Shown here one piece after another: positions 16,815-24,903 of a DNA stretch of 36,311 bases. The position numbers were made by a program, and so were the translations under genes. This stretch comes from Verrucomicrobiota bacterium. GTDB lineage: Bacteria > Verrucomicrobiota > Verrucomicrobiia > Chthoniobacterales > JAFAMB01. The stretch covers positions 1 to 36,311 of the forward strand of contig JAFBAP010000148.1 in NCBI GenBank assembly GCA_019247695.1, written 5' to 3'. The number at the start of each line of letters is the position of its first letter. Within the stretch, counting starts at the first letter, position 1. Below the pieces are notes generated by a model. It was not told where the DNA came from and ran no database searches. It saw only the letters and a program-made list of their open reading frames with translations.

Positions 16815-17777
16815 ATGAACAGACGAACCTTCATCCGAACCGCGGCGGCCGCGACCGCCGCAGCCACCGTGCTTAAACCGTTCCAGACGCGTGCCCAGGG
16901 CAAGAAGTACCGCTTTGGTTTCTCGCAGGTCACCGTAGTGGAGCCTTGGCGTGTCCAATTCAACAAGGACATGAAAAAGGAGGCGGACCAACACCCGGAC
17001 CTCGAACTCATCATCACCGATGGGCAGGACAAGACTGAAAAGCAGGTCGCCGACGTCGAGAACCTGATTCAACAAGGCGTCGATGTGCTGCTGATCAGCC
17101 CGAAGGAATCGGCCGGCCTCACCGGGGTCACGCTGAAAGCGATCGACGCCGGAATCCCGGTCATCGTGCTGGACCGCAACGTCAACACCGACAAGTACAC
17201 GCAATTCATCGGGGGCGACAATGTAGTGATCGGGCGGGCTGCGGGCGAGTATGCGGTCAAGCTGTTGGGGGGCCCCGGCAACGCTAAAGGGAGCATTGTA
17301 GAACTCTGGGGTGGCATGGGTACCCAGCCGGCGCACGATCGCCACGACGGTTTTCAAGAATTCGTCGGCAAAGAAGCCGGGATCAAATCGCTGCTCAAGC
17401 CGATCGACACCGACTGGAAACAGCCGCGCGGGTACGATGTTATGTCGACGGCCCTTAAAGAGTTCGACAAGATTGACCTGGTCTACGGGCACAACGATCC
17501 GGTTGCCTACGGCGCGTACCTGGCGGCGAAAGATGCCGGTCGCGATAAGGAAATCAAGTTCCTCGGGATTGACGCCCTGCCCAACGAAGGGGTCACGTGG
17601 GTGGCCAAGGGCCAGTTGACGGCGACGTTCCTTTATCCGACGCCTGGGGCGGAAGGGGTCCGGCAGGGGCTGAAAATCGTCAAAGGGGAGAAGGTGGAAA
17701 AAAAGATCGTGCTTGCCACCAAGACCATCGATGCTTCCAACGCCAACGAGATTCTAAAGGAAAACGGGCTCGCGTAG
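16815..17777 (+). CDS. Sugar ABC importer, periplasmic binding protein (RbsB type)
   Basis: A 320-residue periplasmic-binding-protein-like I family member that captures a sugar and delivers it to the permease. The N-terminus NRRTFIRTAA with an alanine-rich stretch to about residue 28 looks like a Tat-type signal, cleaved near TRAQG. The mature part has GFSQVTVVEPWRVQFN, then VDVLLISPKES, VIVLDRNVN, FIGGDN and HNDPVAYGAYLAAKDAG, all standard ligand-pocket regions. Together with the two upstream genes it forms a complete importer. No sugar catabolic gene or repressor is adjacent, so the substrate is left open. Confidence 0.93.
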   Translation: MNRRTFIRTAAAATAAATVLKPFQTRAQGKKYRFGFSQVTVVEPWRVQFNKDMKKEADQHPDLELIITDGQDKTEKQVADVENLIQQGVDVLLISPKESAGLTGVTLKAIDAGIPVIVLDRNVNTDKYTQFIGGDNVVIGRAAGEYAVKLLGGPGNAKGSIVELWGGMGTQPAHDRHDGFQEFVGKEAGIKSLLKPIDTDWKQPRGYDVMSTALKEFDKIDLVYGHNDPVAYGAYLAAKDAGRDKEIKFLGIDALPNEGVTWVAKGQLTATFLYPTPGAEGVRQGLKIVKGEKVEKKIVLATKTIDASNANEILKENGLA

Positions 17778-18337
17778 CCGGCGGGCCAAACGGCTCTGCG
17801 CGGAATTTCAGGATGACGACGCCCTGACCGGCGACCGTAAGCAGCAGGGTTGGCGGCCGGGTTGCCCGTTCCCTCGGGCGGAATGAGGCGTGCAACAGCT
17901 TTTCAATAGATGGTGACGATCTAAGCCTTCTAAGCTTTCTATCTTTTCAACCTGCCATCGCTTCCGGCTCTGCAATGCGGCGTGCCGGCGCGGTCAATCT
18001 TGTAAATGCACGCTTCAGGGTGGGCGTGAGTGGTATACCTGCACCTTGGGAGTCAGGTGATTGAAGCAAGCGAAGTAACGTGAAGTAGTAAATTCAGCAA
18101 ACGATCTTTGCCGTCGTCCTCAGGCCGAGCGACGCACGGAAAAGGTTGCGCGCCACCAGTATGCAATGAATAAATTCGTGGAAATTCTCTGCAGCCTTGC
18201 GTTCGGTGCATGCCTGTCCCTGGGCGCCTGGGCTTTGTTTTGTCTCGGCATTCTGCATTGACTGCGGCGTGGCGTCATACCATTCAGGCCGTGAATTCGG
18301 CAGAAAGCCGGCTTCGGGGGGCGCAGTTACCTCCGAA
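17778..18337. other. 560-bp intergenic region
   Basis: Between the end of the sugar importer operon and the convergent hydrolase gene, no conserved protein gene is seen. A frame on the minus strand (18094-18534) is mostly antisense of the hydrolase and has no coding character. The only item of note is a very short hydrophobic frame at 18166-18261, listed separately. No tandem heptamers occur here, unlike most other long intergenic regions of this window. Confidence 0.6.
18166..18261 (+). CDS. Possible 31-residue single-pass membrane peptide
   Basis: An ATG at 18166 opens 31 codons that encode MNKFVEIL followed by an almost uninterrupted hydrophobic segment rich in Leu, Ala, Gly and Cys, ending in LGILH. 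It has the look of a small membrane protein, with a short polar N-terminus and one helix. No Shine-Dalgarno is well placed (AAAAGG lies about 20 nt upstream), and chance cannot be excluded. Confidence 0.2.
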   Translation: MNKFVEILCSLAFGACLSLGAWALFCLGILH

Positions 18338-19075
18338 TTACACGGCCTGCCTCCCGCCCGGTATCCGTTTCCAGTGCCGTTGAAACCACCGGGCTGCTGA
18401 CCGGGCCACTTGCTCGAGGGTGCCGGGTTCCTCGAACAGGTGGGTGGCACCGGGGACGATCGCAAGGTCCTTCTCACCTTTGATCCGCTCGAACGCCCGC
18501 CGGTTAAGCTCCAGGACAACCTTGTCGCGCTCACCGACGATCAACAGCGTAGCGGCGGTCACTCGCGGCAACGCCTCCATCGCCAAATCCGGCCGTCCAC
18601 CCCGCGACACCACCGCCTCGATGCGGGGCCCGAGCGCGGCCGCCGCGGCCAGCGCCGCCGCACCGCCGGTACTCGAACCGAAGTAACCGACCGGAAACCG
18701 TGACGCAACCGGGTGCAGGGACAACCATTGCGTCGCGGCGACGAGTCGATCGGCCAAAAAGCCGATGTTGAACCGAAGGTGTCCGGACAAGGCGTCTGCG
18801 GCTTCCTCCTCTCGCGTGAGCAAATCGAACAGGAGCGTCCCGTTACCGGCTTCGCGGAGCACACGCCCGACGAAACGGTTTCGCGGGCTATGCCGGCTAC
18901 TGCCGCTGCCGTGTGCGAACAGCACGACGCCTGTGCCCCCCGCAGGGACCTCGAGGTCACCGGCCAGCGTGACCGGACCGGCCGGAATCCGGACGGCCTC
19001 CTGCAAAGGCAGCGAAATCTGCGCTTCACCGTTTTGACGTCCCGGCGCGTCCGCGTGATCAGCCTGCCCGCTCAT
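18338..19075 (-). CDS. Alpha/beta hydrolase (dienelactone hydrolase-like)
   Basis: A 245-residue cytoplasmic hydrolase of unknown substrate. The core has VLFAHGSGSSRHSPRN (oxyanion region, around 51-66), the nucleophile elbow GSSTGG with S135, an acid D184 in GERDKVV and H212 in ATHLFEE: a complete catalytic triad. In some bacteria this type is fused to a phosphoribosyltransferase; here it is stand-alone. The ATG at 19075 is preferred over an upstream TTG. It is the third gene of a minus-strand group after the kinase (19700-20386) and universal stress protein (19136-19684), with 15- and 60-nt gaps, a stress-associated set. Confidence 0.82.
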   Translation of the reverse strand: MSGQADHADAPGRQNGEAQISLPLQEAVRIPAGPVTLAGDLEVPAGGTGVVLFAHGSGSSRHSPRNRFVGRVLREAGNGTLLFDLLTREEEAADALSGHLRFNIGFLADRLVAATQWLSLHPVASRFPVGYFGSSTGGAAALAAAAALGPRIEAVVSRGGRPDLAMEALPRVTAATLLIVGERDKVVLELNRRAFERIKGEKDLAIVPGATHLFEEPGTLEQVARSAARWFQRHWKRIPGGRQAV

Positions 19076-19135
19076 CCTTAAAACACCCACCAACCGGCCC
19101 CATCAAGCCTCTGTTAACGTCCAAAACGAGCCCCT

Positions 19136-19684
19136 TCACTCCTTCCATTCACCGCGCGAGACCAGCACGGAACAAGTCGCATACCGCACCACGCGCTCGG
19201 CGGTTGTCCCCAACAGAAAACGCGCGAGCCTTGACGCTCCCTTGTGACCGACGACGACCAAATCGGGAGAAGTCGTTTCCACCTCGTCGAGGATTTCCTT
19301 GTACGGAATGCCCATCCGGACGCTCACCGAGCATTTCACGCCGCGCTCCCGGGGACGGGCGGCGGCTGATTGGAGGCGTTCACGCGCCTGCCGGGCGACC
19401 TCATCGAGGTTAGCCAGGATCCGCTCGATTCCGACCAGGCCGGTTGGGTTGATTTCCGAAGTCCTGACCTCAACCACGTGCAACAGGGTGATGTATCTCG
19501 AGGTCATTAGAGCGATCCGGACCGCGTGGTCGACCGCTACGGCCGATTCGTCCGAAAAATCGATCGGGACAAGGATATGCCGGGACTCCGCACGTTCGCC
19601 TGGGGCGGGTACGGCGGGAATCGGGTGCGAGCCGGGATTTTCCGGGCCGGCCATGGTCAGGTTTCCGTCAAGGTGTTCATGCAT
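19136..19684 (-). CDS. Universal stress protein (UspA family)
   Basis: A 182-residue single-domain Usp. After a 35-residue variable N-terminus comes HILVPIDFSDESAVAVDHA, and near the C-terminus VVGHKGASRLARFLLGTTAERVV, which contains the G-2X-G-9X-G(S/T) pattern of ATP-binding Usp proteins. The length is slightly above the usual 140-160 because of the N-terminal extension. It begins 15 nt after the ROK-type kinase gene and precedes the hydrolase gene, suggesting a common transcript. Family members act in survival during stress and starvation; the specific target is unknown. Confidence 0.9.
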   Translation of the reverse strand: MHEHLDGNLTMAGPENPGSHPIPAVPAPGERAESRHILVPIDFSDESAVAVDHAVRIALMTSRYITLLHVVEVRTSEINPTGLVGIERILANLDEVARQARERLQSAAARPRERGVKCSVSVRMGIPYKEILDEVETTSPDLVVVGHKGASRLARFLLGTTAERVVRYATCSVLVSRGEWKE

Positions 19685-19699
19685 CAGGACGCCGGTTTC

Positions 19700-20386
19700 T
19701 CAGGTCCGTGACCGGTGTTCGGCCAAAGCGGAGGCCCTGGCTTCCTCCCAAAGGCGAAATCCGCCGACGAACGCGGCGTTGTTGGTAACCGTCCGGCAGC
19801 CGGGCGGCAACTCTTTAACTTCTTTGACGTTGCCTCCTCCGAGCACCACCTCGTCGGGCTGAAGCGCGGCAGTCAGCCGTGCGACCACGTCCGTCACGTA
19901 TTGTCGCCATTGCTTTTTACCCCAACGCTCCAGACCCCGAAGGCCGACATAATCCTCGAAGGTACCTTTTTCGTAGGGCAGATGGGCAAGTTCCAGCGGC
20001 AAGACGAGCCCTTCAGCGATCAGCGCCGATCCTAAACCGGTGCCCAGCCCCAAAAAGAGCATCTTTCCGCGTTCGTAACTGCCTAACGCCTGCATGGCTG
20101 CATCATTGATCACCTTCACCGGGCAACCGAACCCGGCTTCAAAGTCAAACCCCACCCATCCGGGCGCGAGGTTATGCGGTTCCGAGACGATCCGTCCCCG
20201 CAGCACCGGGCCGGGATAACCGATCGAGACAGCCTCGAACCGCCAGTCTTCCGCCAATTGCCGGACACCGGCAACCATCCGTTTAGGAGTCAATTCCGGC
20301 CCGGACGGCAGCTTCCGGCGCGCTTCCTGTCCGGTGGCGAGGATCTTGACATTTGTCCCACCGACATCAACCACCAACACGTCCAT
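19700..20386 (-). CDS. ROK-family sugar kinase, polyphosphate glucokinase-like
   Basis: A 228-residue kinase of the actin-like ATPase superfamily. It shows the phosphate-1 motif VDVGGTNVK (6-14), GYPGP (56-60), IND (93-95) and GLGTGLGSAL (113-122). The short length and these motifs fit polyphosphate glucokinases, which phosphorylate glucose with polyphosphate or ATP; a plain ROK glucokinase is the alternative. The reading frame is open for 43 codons farther upstream, but the conserved fold starts at the ATG at 20386. First gene of the kinase/Usp/hydrolase group on the minus strand. Confidence 0.8.
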   Translation of the reverse strand: MDVLVVDVGGTNVKILATGQEARRKLPSGPELTPKRMVAGVRQLAEDWRFEAVSIGYPGPVLRGRIVSEPHNLAPGWVGFDFEAGFGCPVKVINDAAMQALGSYERGKMLFLGLGTGLGSALIAEGLVLPLELAHLPYEKGTFEDYVGLRGLERWGKKQWRQYVTDVVARLTAALQPDEVVLGGGNVKEVKELPPGCRTVTNNAAFVGGFRLWEEARASALAEHRSRT

Positions 20387-20511
20387 ATGTAGAGATAGCT
20401 TCGCTTCGGCGAGGCCGCACCTCAGACCATCCGGCGGTAGACCAATTAAGTGGCCCGGGGCAGGTGGCGCGGTCCGGGGTTTGCCGCCTCGCCTTATAAA
20501 ATTGTTGAAAG

Positions 20512-20575
20512 GCAAAACCGGTCGATTTTCCGGGTGCGCCTACGGGAAACCTGACTCATCCCCAACCGGTTTTGC
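20512..20575. other. 11-bp inverted repeat in intergenic region
   Basis: GCAAAACCGGT at 20512-20522 is mirrored exactly at 20565-20575 with a 42-nt spacer. It lies between the hypothetical gene ending at 20665 and the kinase start at 20386, both on the minus strand. It could form a leader or terminator hairpin, or be a binding site. The rest of 20387-20664 shows no gene. Confidence 0.4.
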
Positions 20576-20664
20576 TTTCCCCGGGAGTCTAGCTCCTTTT
20601 CAAAGGCGGGTTCAAGGTCTTTACGTGCTCGGATACCGGAGAAACGGAAGGTGTAGAAGCCGCA

Positions 20665-21021
20665 TCAACGGGTGATCAGCGCTTCCGCCCGATCCAGAGC
20701 TTTGAGCACCGCCTGGTGTGCGCCGGCGCGGTCACTCAACTGGGAATCGTCAAAAACGGTTGCCTGGAAGCGCCGGATGGCCCGGCAGAGTTCGTCCAAC
20801 GCCGTTTCCCGCTCGGTAATCAACTGGTCAATAAAGATGGCCAAAGTTGCACCCTCACCGTCAAAGGAGCGGGCAACCGGTTCCGTAATCTTTTCACGGT
20901 GCCAGTGCTCGAGGCGTTGGCGAATACCCTGCAAAGCGAGCCAGGCACGTCTTCTGGCTTGGCGATTGCGTTCGAGTTCATCAAGCAAGGCTTGAAAATC
21001 CTGCGGTGTGATGGGTGGCAT
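20665..21021 (-). CDS. Hypothetical helical protein (118 residues)
   Basis: No family is recognised. The product is highly charged and predicted to be almost wholly alpha-helical: DFQALLDELERNRQARRRAW, then RQRLEHWHREK, and a C-terminal AVLKALDRAEALITR; a coiled-coil or helical bundle is likely. The frame stays open to 21201, but that upstream part is translated repeat DNA and should not be included. Two ATG starts are possible, 21054 and 21021; the latter is chosen because 21054 lies inside a palindrome and its first residues look non-coding. It is followed on the same strand by the kinase group after about 280 nt. Confidence 0.6.
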   Translation of the reverse strand: MPPITPQDFQALLDELERNRQARRRAWLALQGIRQRLEHWHREKITEPVARSFDGEGATLAIFIDQLITERETALDELCRAIRRFQATVFDDSQLSDRAGAHQAVLKALDRAEALITR

Positions 21022-21036
21022 TTCCGGCTGGGCAAA

Positions 21037-21056
21037 ATATGTTCGTTTGAACATAT
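21037..21056. promoter_or_regulatory. Palindrome ATATGTTC-GTTT-GAACATAT
   Basis: A perfect 8-bp inverted repeat with a 4-nt spacer, about 16 nt upstream of the preferred start of the hypothetical helical protein. The form and position fit an operator for a dimeric repressor; it could also be a short RNA hairpin in the leader. Confidence 0.4.
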
Positions 21057-21059
21057 GAC

Positions 21060-21360
21060 CACGGATGCTCGGCGGGCACGGTGGATGTGGCGGAACACGG
21101 CGGAAAGACAGAATCATCCGCAGAACACGCAGAAAGGAAAGCATCCACAGATTACACAGATTAAGAGGAGCGGGCGGCAACTCCAAGGTTGACACTCGCA
21201 CCCACCCCCTACAATGCCGCTCCGAACTCCGAACTCCGAACTCTTTCCCCTTCCCCTTCTTTCCGCCGTGTTCGCCGTGGTCCGCCGTGTTCGCCGTGTG
21301 AACTCAGTCGTTGTGCCCGCCACACCCGCCGTGCCCGCCGTGTGACCGCCGTGTGACTTT
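21060..21360. repeat. Intergenic repeat mosaic
   Basis: No gene. From left to right: a CGGCGGAACACGG-type module, a module starting CAGAATCATCCGCAG (21109) and running through CACAGATTACACAG (about 21148) and GGTTGACACTCGCACC, then CCGAACT heptamers (about 21220-21245), then CCGCCGTGTTCGCCGTG units to about 21345. The module order from 21109 to 21243 is repeated at 36057-36311, with clear base-level similarity. Confidence 0.8.
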
Positions 21361-21393
21361 AATCCCTTTGATCTGTGTGGTACTGAAGGTGAG

Positions 21394-21948
21394 ATGGAGC
21401 AACCTGAAGTTCCCCTTGAAGCGGTCAGCGAACAAATTCATCATCAGGCCGAACACGCCAAGGAGCGCTGGATTTTAGGCGTGGCCCTGACCTCAGCTCT
21501 TCTGGCGGCACTCGCGGCCATCGCTTCCTTGCTGGCTGGTCATCACGCTAACGAAGCCATGATCGACCAGATCGCCGCGTCAGATCACTGGAGTTATTAT
21601 CAGGCCAAGGGTGTAAAAGCCGCCGTCCTCGGATCAAAGATGGAGACGCTTCAGGCGCTGGGCCAGACAAACAGCGCGGCAGACGAAGACAAACTGAAAC
21701 GTTACGGCCACGAGCAGGAGGAAATTCAGCAACAAGCCCGGGAGAAACAGTCCAGCTCGGCGATTCACCTGCAGACGCACACAATTTTTGCGCGAAGCGT
21801 CACGATGTTTCAGGTAGCAATCGCCGTGGCGGCGATTTCTGTCCTGACGAAACGCCGGCGGTTCTGGCTCATCAGCATACTTTTCGGGGTAGTCGGCATC
21901 GCCTTCCTCGTCCAGGGTGCATTCAATACCGGCCACCCCCTGTCTTAG
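21394..21948 (+). CDS. DUF4337 family membrane protein
   Basis: A 184-residue inner-membrane protein of unknown function. It matches the DUF4337 architecture: a polar N-terminus (residues 1-25, EAVSEQIHHQAEHAKERW), a first membrane helix at about 27-47, a long polar middle region containing ASDHWSYYQAKGVKA and a charged helix, then two membrane helices near the C-terminus (about 136-150 and 156-175). It follows a repeat-filled intergenic region and is convergent with the NADH dehydrogenase gene, so it appears to be monocistronic. Confidence 0.8.
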   Translation: MEQPEVPLEAVSEQIHHQAEHAKERWILGVALTSALLAALAAIASLLAGHHANEAMIDQIAASDHWSYYQAKGVKAAVLGSKMETLQALGQTNSAADEDKLKRYGHEQEEIQQQAREKQSSSAIHLQTHTIFARSVTMFQVAIAVAAISVLTKRRRFWLISILFGVVGIAFLVQGAFNTGHPLS

Positions 21949-22024
21949 TCGCCGTTTGGGCGGAGGAAGGAGGCTCGATCTTCCTCAACTCCCCGTTGCT
22001 TCCCGCGCTGCTCTCTTGCGCGGA

Positions 22025-23458
22025 TTAACCTGCCGGCGGCGATTTGCCATCCGTCCGTGGCGTTGGAGGAACGGCCGGAGCCGTCTCGGCGACGACGTCG
22101 CGTCCCAGGACGAGATCAAGCACCCAGTCCAGCAGAATACGAACCCGCTGCCTCACGTCCGGCATTTTCGCCCAATAGACGGCGCGCCACATGGCCCAGG
22201 CGAGGAGGCCTGAAAAATGGAGGTTATGGAGCCGGGCGACCCCGGTGCGCTTGCCGACCAAAGCCAGTTCGCCGAGCGGCTGGAAACGGAACGGCTGCGG
22301 GCGCTCACCTTGCAGAGTGGCGGCGATATTCCGCGCCACCAGCGTCCCTTCGCGGGTCGCGTTCTGTGCGGTAGGCGCGTAAGTGCCCTGTCCGTCCGGG
22401 TGCGGAATTTCGGCGCAATCGCCCAGGGCCCACACCCCCGGGTGATCCGGCACCGCACAGGATGCGTCTACGACGATACCGCCATGGCGCCCGCGCCGGC
22501 AGTCTATCTTCTCGATCACCGGGCTGGGTTTCACGCCGGCGGCCCAGATCAGCAGGTAAGCCGGGATCCGGCGGTTACCCTCGAGCTCGACGTAGCCTTC
22601 CCCGGCGCCGGCAATTCTCGTGTTTAGCATGACTTCAACGCCGCGTTCCTGAAGCTTGCGTTGCGCGTACGCGGCAAGGTCGGGACCCAACTCGGGCAGG
22701 AGGCGGTCACCCGGGTGGACAAGGAGGGTGCGGACGTCCTTGGGGTCGACATTTCGATACCTGCCGACTTGTTCCCGGACGAGGTCATTTATAGCCGCCA
22801 TCGTTTCGACTCCCGTGAATCCGCCCCCGCCGACGACAAAAGTCAAAAACGGGCGCCGGGCCTCCGCGTCCGGCTCTTCGTCTGCGCGTTCGAGCAGTGC
22901 AAGCACCCGGGTACGCACGGCGGCGGCGTCCTGCAAACGTTTCATCGTTAACGAGTGCTGCTCGAGTCCCGGGATATCGTGAAAGTTCGTCGTCGATCCC
23001 AGCGCAATGACGAGCTGGTCGGCCGAAAGCGTACGTTCCGATTCCGGGACCCCCTCGGCCGGGTTACCAATCGTCAAGGTGACGCGTTTCTCCTTCAAAT
23101 CGATCGCGTCAATGCGGCCTTGCTCAAAGCGAACGCGCCTGGGCAGATGAACGGCCGGGCTGACGATATGGTGGGTATCCAGTTCACCACCGGCTGCTTC
23201 CGTAAGCATCGGCGTGAACAGAAGAAATGGATTTTCGTCCACGACCGTGATGTCGCCGTCGTCCGGTTCCGGCAGCAGCCGCGCCAGTTCAAGGGCGACA
23301 TTTCTGCCGCCGAAGCCGGCCCCAAGGATCACGATTTTCCGGCCCCGGGGAATGGTCAGGTTGGCAATTTGCAACCGGTTTCGCTCAGCCCCGCGCCAAA
23401 GGGCATAGATGCCTGCAACCCCCAGACTCCAGATGACCAGCTTAATCTTTTTCGCCAT
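22025..23458 (-). CDS. Type II NADH dehydrogenase (NDH-2-like FAD oxidoreductase)
   Basis: A 477-residue flavoprotein that oxidises NADH and passes electrons to quinone without pumping protons. FAD motif VILGAGFGG at 43-51, NADH-binding VGGGGFTGVE at 209-218 and a second FAD contact WALGDCAE in the C-terminal half are present. The C-terminal part (MWRAVYWAKMPDVRQRVRILLDW) contains amphipathic segments typical of membrane attachment, and residues 6-21 form an N-terminal hydrophobic stretch that is uncommon. Starts at 23458 (MAKK) and 23491 are both possible; neither has a strong Shine-Dalgarno. Convergent with the DUF4337 gene; downstream of, and co-directional with, the L,D-transpeptidase gene. 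Confidence 0.88.
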   Translation of the reverse strand: MAKKIKLVIWSLGVAGIYALWRGAERNRLQIANLTIPRGRKIVILGAGFGGRNVALELARLLPEPDDGDITVVDENPFLLFTPMLTEAAGGELDTHHIVSPAVHLPRRVRFEQGRIDAIDLKEKRVTLTIGNPAEGVPESERTLSADQLVIALGSTTNFHDIPGLEQHSLTMKRLQDAAAVRTRVLALLERADEEPDAEARRPFLTFVVGGGGFTGVETMAAINDLVREQVGRYRNVDPKDVRTLLVHPGDRLLPELGPDLAAYAQRKLQERGVEVMLNTRIAGAGEGYVELEGNRRIPAYLLIWAAGVKPSPVIEKIDCRRGRHGGIVVDASCAVPDHPGVWALGDCAEIPHPDGQGTYAPTAQNATREGTLVARNIAATLQGERPQPFRFQPLGELALVGKRTGVARLHNLHFSGLLAWAMWRAVYWAKMPDVRQRVRILLDWVLDLVLGRDVVAETAPAVPPTPRTDGKSPPAG

Positions 23459-23612
23459 AGATCGAGAAAGACGGCCTGCCGGATGGTTCATCGTGCCCAC
23501 CGCGGAGGCCGGCCTGATGGCATCCCTACCAGCAGCCGGTCTTCGGCGCAAAAAAAAGCGATGTAAAAATTACGTCCCGCGCGCGGCGGAATCAGTGCGG
23601 GCCGGCGTCACC

Positions 23613-24206
23613 TCAGCGCCAACCGGTGCCAATGGTAGCGGCATAACCCCGGCTGCGGTAGGTATAACGCTGATTCGCATAAAGCGGCATGGCCCGGCGC
23701 AGACGGCTGACCTGCCGGGAATCGCCGGTCACATAGACCGGGGTCCCGACCGGGACCGCGGCAAAGAACTGGGCCGCGAGGTCACGAGGCATCCGCACAC
23801 ACCCATGCGAGGCCGGCACGCCGGGAAGGTAGCCCGCATGCATGCCGACCTTGGGAGCAAACTCGATGAAGTACGGCATCGGTGCAGGCACGTACCTGCA
23901 GCCGGGCGGCACATAGGAAGCCGGGGTTGCACTCGAGTTAACCGCGCGCCCGCCGCCATCCCTGATCGAGCCGAAACTACCCGACTCGTGAGATGCATCC
24001 TTGGCGAGCACATGGAAGTGCCCGGTGGGGGTGCGCCAGCCGTCGCGCCCGGAAGAAATCGGCGACTCCAGCACCACCTGACGATTCTGCAACAGGTACG
24101 CAGCCTGTTGGGTAAGGTTAATAATCACTTCCTTATCGGCCGCGAGCGCCGGGCACTCCACGCTGACGCCGATAACTACCATTGCTAAAAAGAACAAGAT
24201 CCTCAT
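23613..24206 (-). CDS. L,D-transpeptidase (YkuD domain)
   Basis: A 197-residue exported cell-wall enzyme. A signal peptide is visible at 1-23 (cleaved near ALAADK). The YkuD catalytic motif is complete: H123 in MHAGYLPG, then SHGCVRMP with H134, C136 and R138. Such enzymes make 3-3 cross-links in peptidoglycan or anchor lipoproteins to it. There is no LysM or peptidoglycan-binding domain, and the C-terminus is basic and tyrosine-rich (YANQRYTYRSRGY). It is divergent from the lipoprotein gene at 24493, with an AT-rich intergenic region between them. Confidence 0.9.
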   Translation of the reverse strand: MRILFFLAMVVIGVSVECPALAADKEVIINLTQQAAYLLQNRQVVLESPISSGRDGWRTPTGHFHVLAKDASHESGSFGSIRDGGGRAVNSSATPASYVPPGCRYVPAPMPYFIEFAPKVGMHAGYLPGVPASHGCVRMPRDLAAQFFAAVPVGTPVYVTGDSRQVSRLRRAMPLYANQRYTYRSRGYAATIGTGWR

Positions 24207-24435
24207 GCGAGTCGCCTCTCATTCTATTTAACGCAGAAATGCGCCTTGGCTGACGTACCCGAACGGGTGAGTCGCCAGGCGCGAGGCGGATGGTTCCGGA
24301 CGGACGGCGGGCCGTCTTTTCAGGCGGGCGTTCCGGGATTGACACCTGGGCCCGGGCAAGGCGACCGGGGCGAGAAATTTTTGTGGACGGCCCGACAGGG
24401 CACGCGGCGAGGAGTTTAAATTTACCATATTTTCA

Positions 24436-24472
24436 ATAAATTCCGTTACGCCACCGCCGTTAGGGAATTTAT
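24436..24472. promoter_or_regulatory. AT-rich inverted repeat in a divergent promoter region
   Basis: ATAAATTCC (24436-24444) is mirrored by GGAATTTAT (24464-24472) with a 19-nt spacer, inside the most AT-rich stretch of the window. It lies 20 nt before the lipoprotein start and in the shared upstream region of the divergent L,D-transpeptidase gene. A promoter with an operator is likely; no regulator can be named. Confidence 0.4.
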
Positions 24473-24492
24473 CGAAAAAAAATTTACCGGTT

Positions 24493-24888
24493 ATGAAGTT
24501 AGCGTTTTGTCAGACCCGTATCCGATGCAGCGTCGCCGCCGCGGCGGTTCTGTTGGTGGCGTCTCTGGCCGGCTGCGCGGGGCTGGGCGATAGTTACGTT
24601 GCAAACGATTGTTTGATCGTGGCTGCAAAGGCCCAGTTTTCCCTGCCGCCCTCCACGTGGAACCGGCTTCTGGTCGTCCGATACGGGCAGAGCTCGTTAC
24701 AGCACGTTTACCTGGTTTACAGTCGCGGCGATGGCATGCTCACCGCCTTCGACAGCGCGTACGGCACGCGCCAGATCGCGACCACTGAGCGGGACGCAGA
24801 CCGGTTGGCGCGCCTCGTGGATCCACTGGCCCGTTCGGGCTGGTTTGTCGAAGACAACGCCGGCAACCGGCACCTTGCCGCGAACTGA
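24493..24888 (+). CDS. Putative lipoprotein, unknown function (tandem paralogue 1)
   Basis: A 131-residue protein with a signal peptide and a lipobox LAGC, giving a lipid-modified cysteine at C28. The mature part has no recognised domain. The segment VAAKAQFSLPPSTWNRLLVV, followed by HVYLVYSRGDGMLTAFDSAYGTRQI, resembles in order and spacing the product of the next gene (VAAHDELPAPIWKRVLEVR, then HYLVFNLHHTFFCYSAHDGSRRI), so the two are probable paralogues. The gap is 15 nt. No strong Shine-Dalgarno. The role is unknown; an envelope location is predicted. Confidence 0.7.
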   Translation: MKLAFCQTRIRCSVAAAAVLLVASLAGCAGLGDSYVANDCLIVAAKAQFSLPPSTWNRLLVVRYGQSSLQHVYLVYSRGDGMLTAFDSAYGTRQIATTERDADRLARLVDPLARSGWFVEDNAGNRHLAAN

Positions 24889-24903
24889 TCGGCCCGACCT
24901 CTT

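Noticed and set aside
18094-18534. Minus-strand frame of 146 codons overlapping the hydrolase gene end
   Set aside because: Half of it overlaps the conserved hydrolase in another frame and the rest has no coding character.
21022-21201. N-terminal extension of the hypothetical helical protein
   Set aside because: The extra residues are a translation of the dispersed repeat module, also found elsewhere in non-coding DNA.
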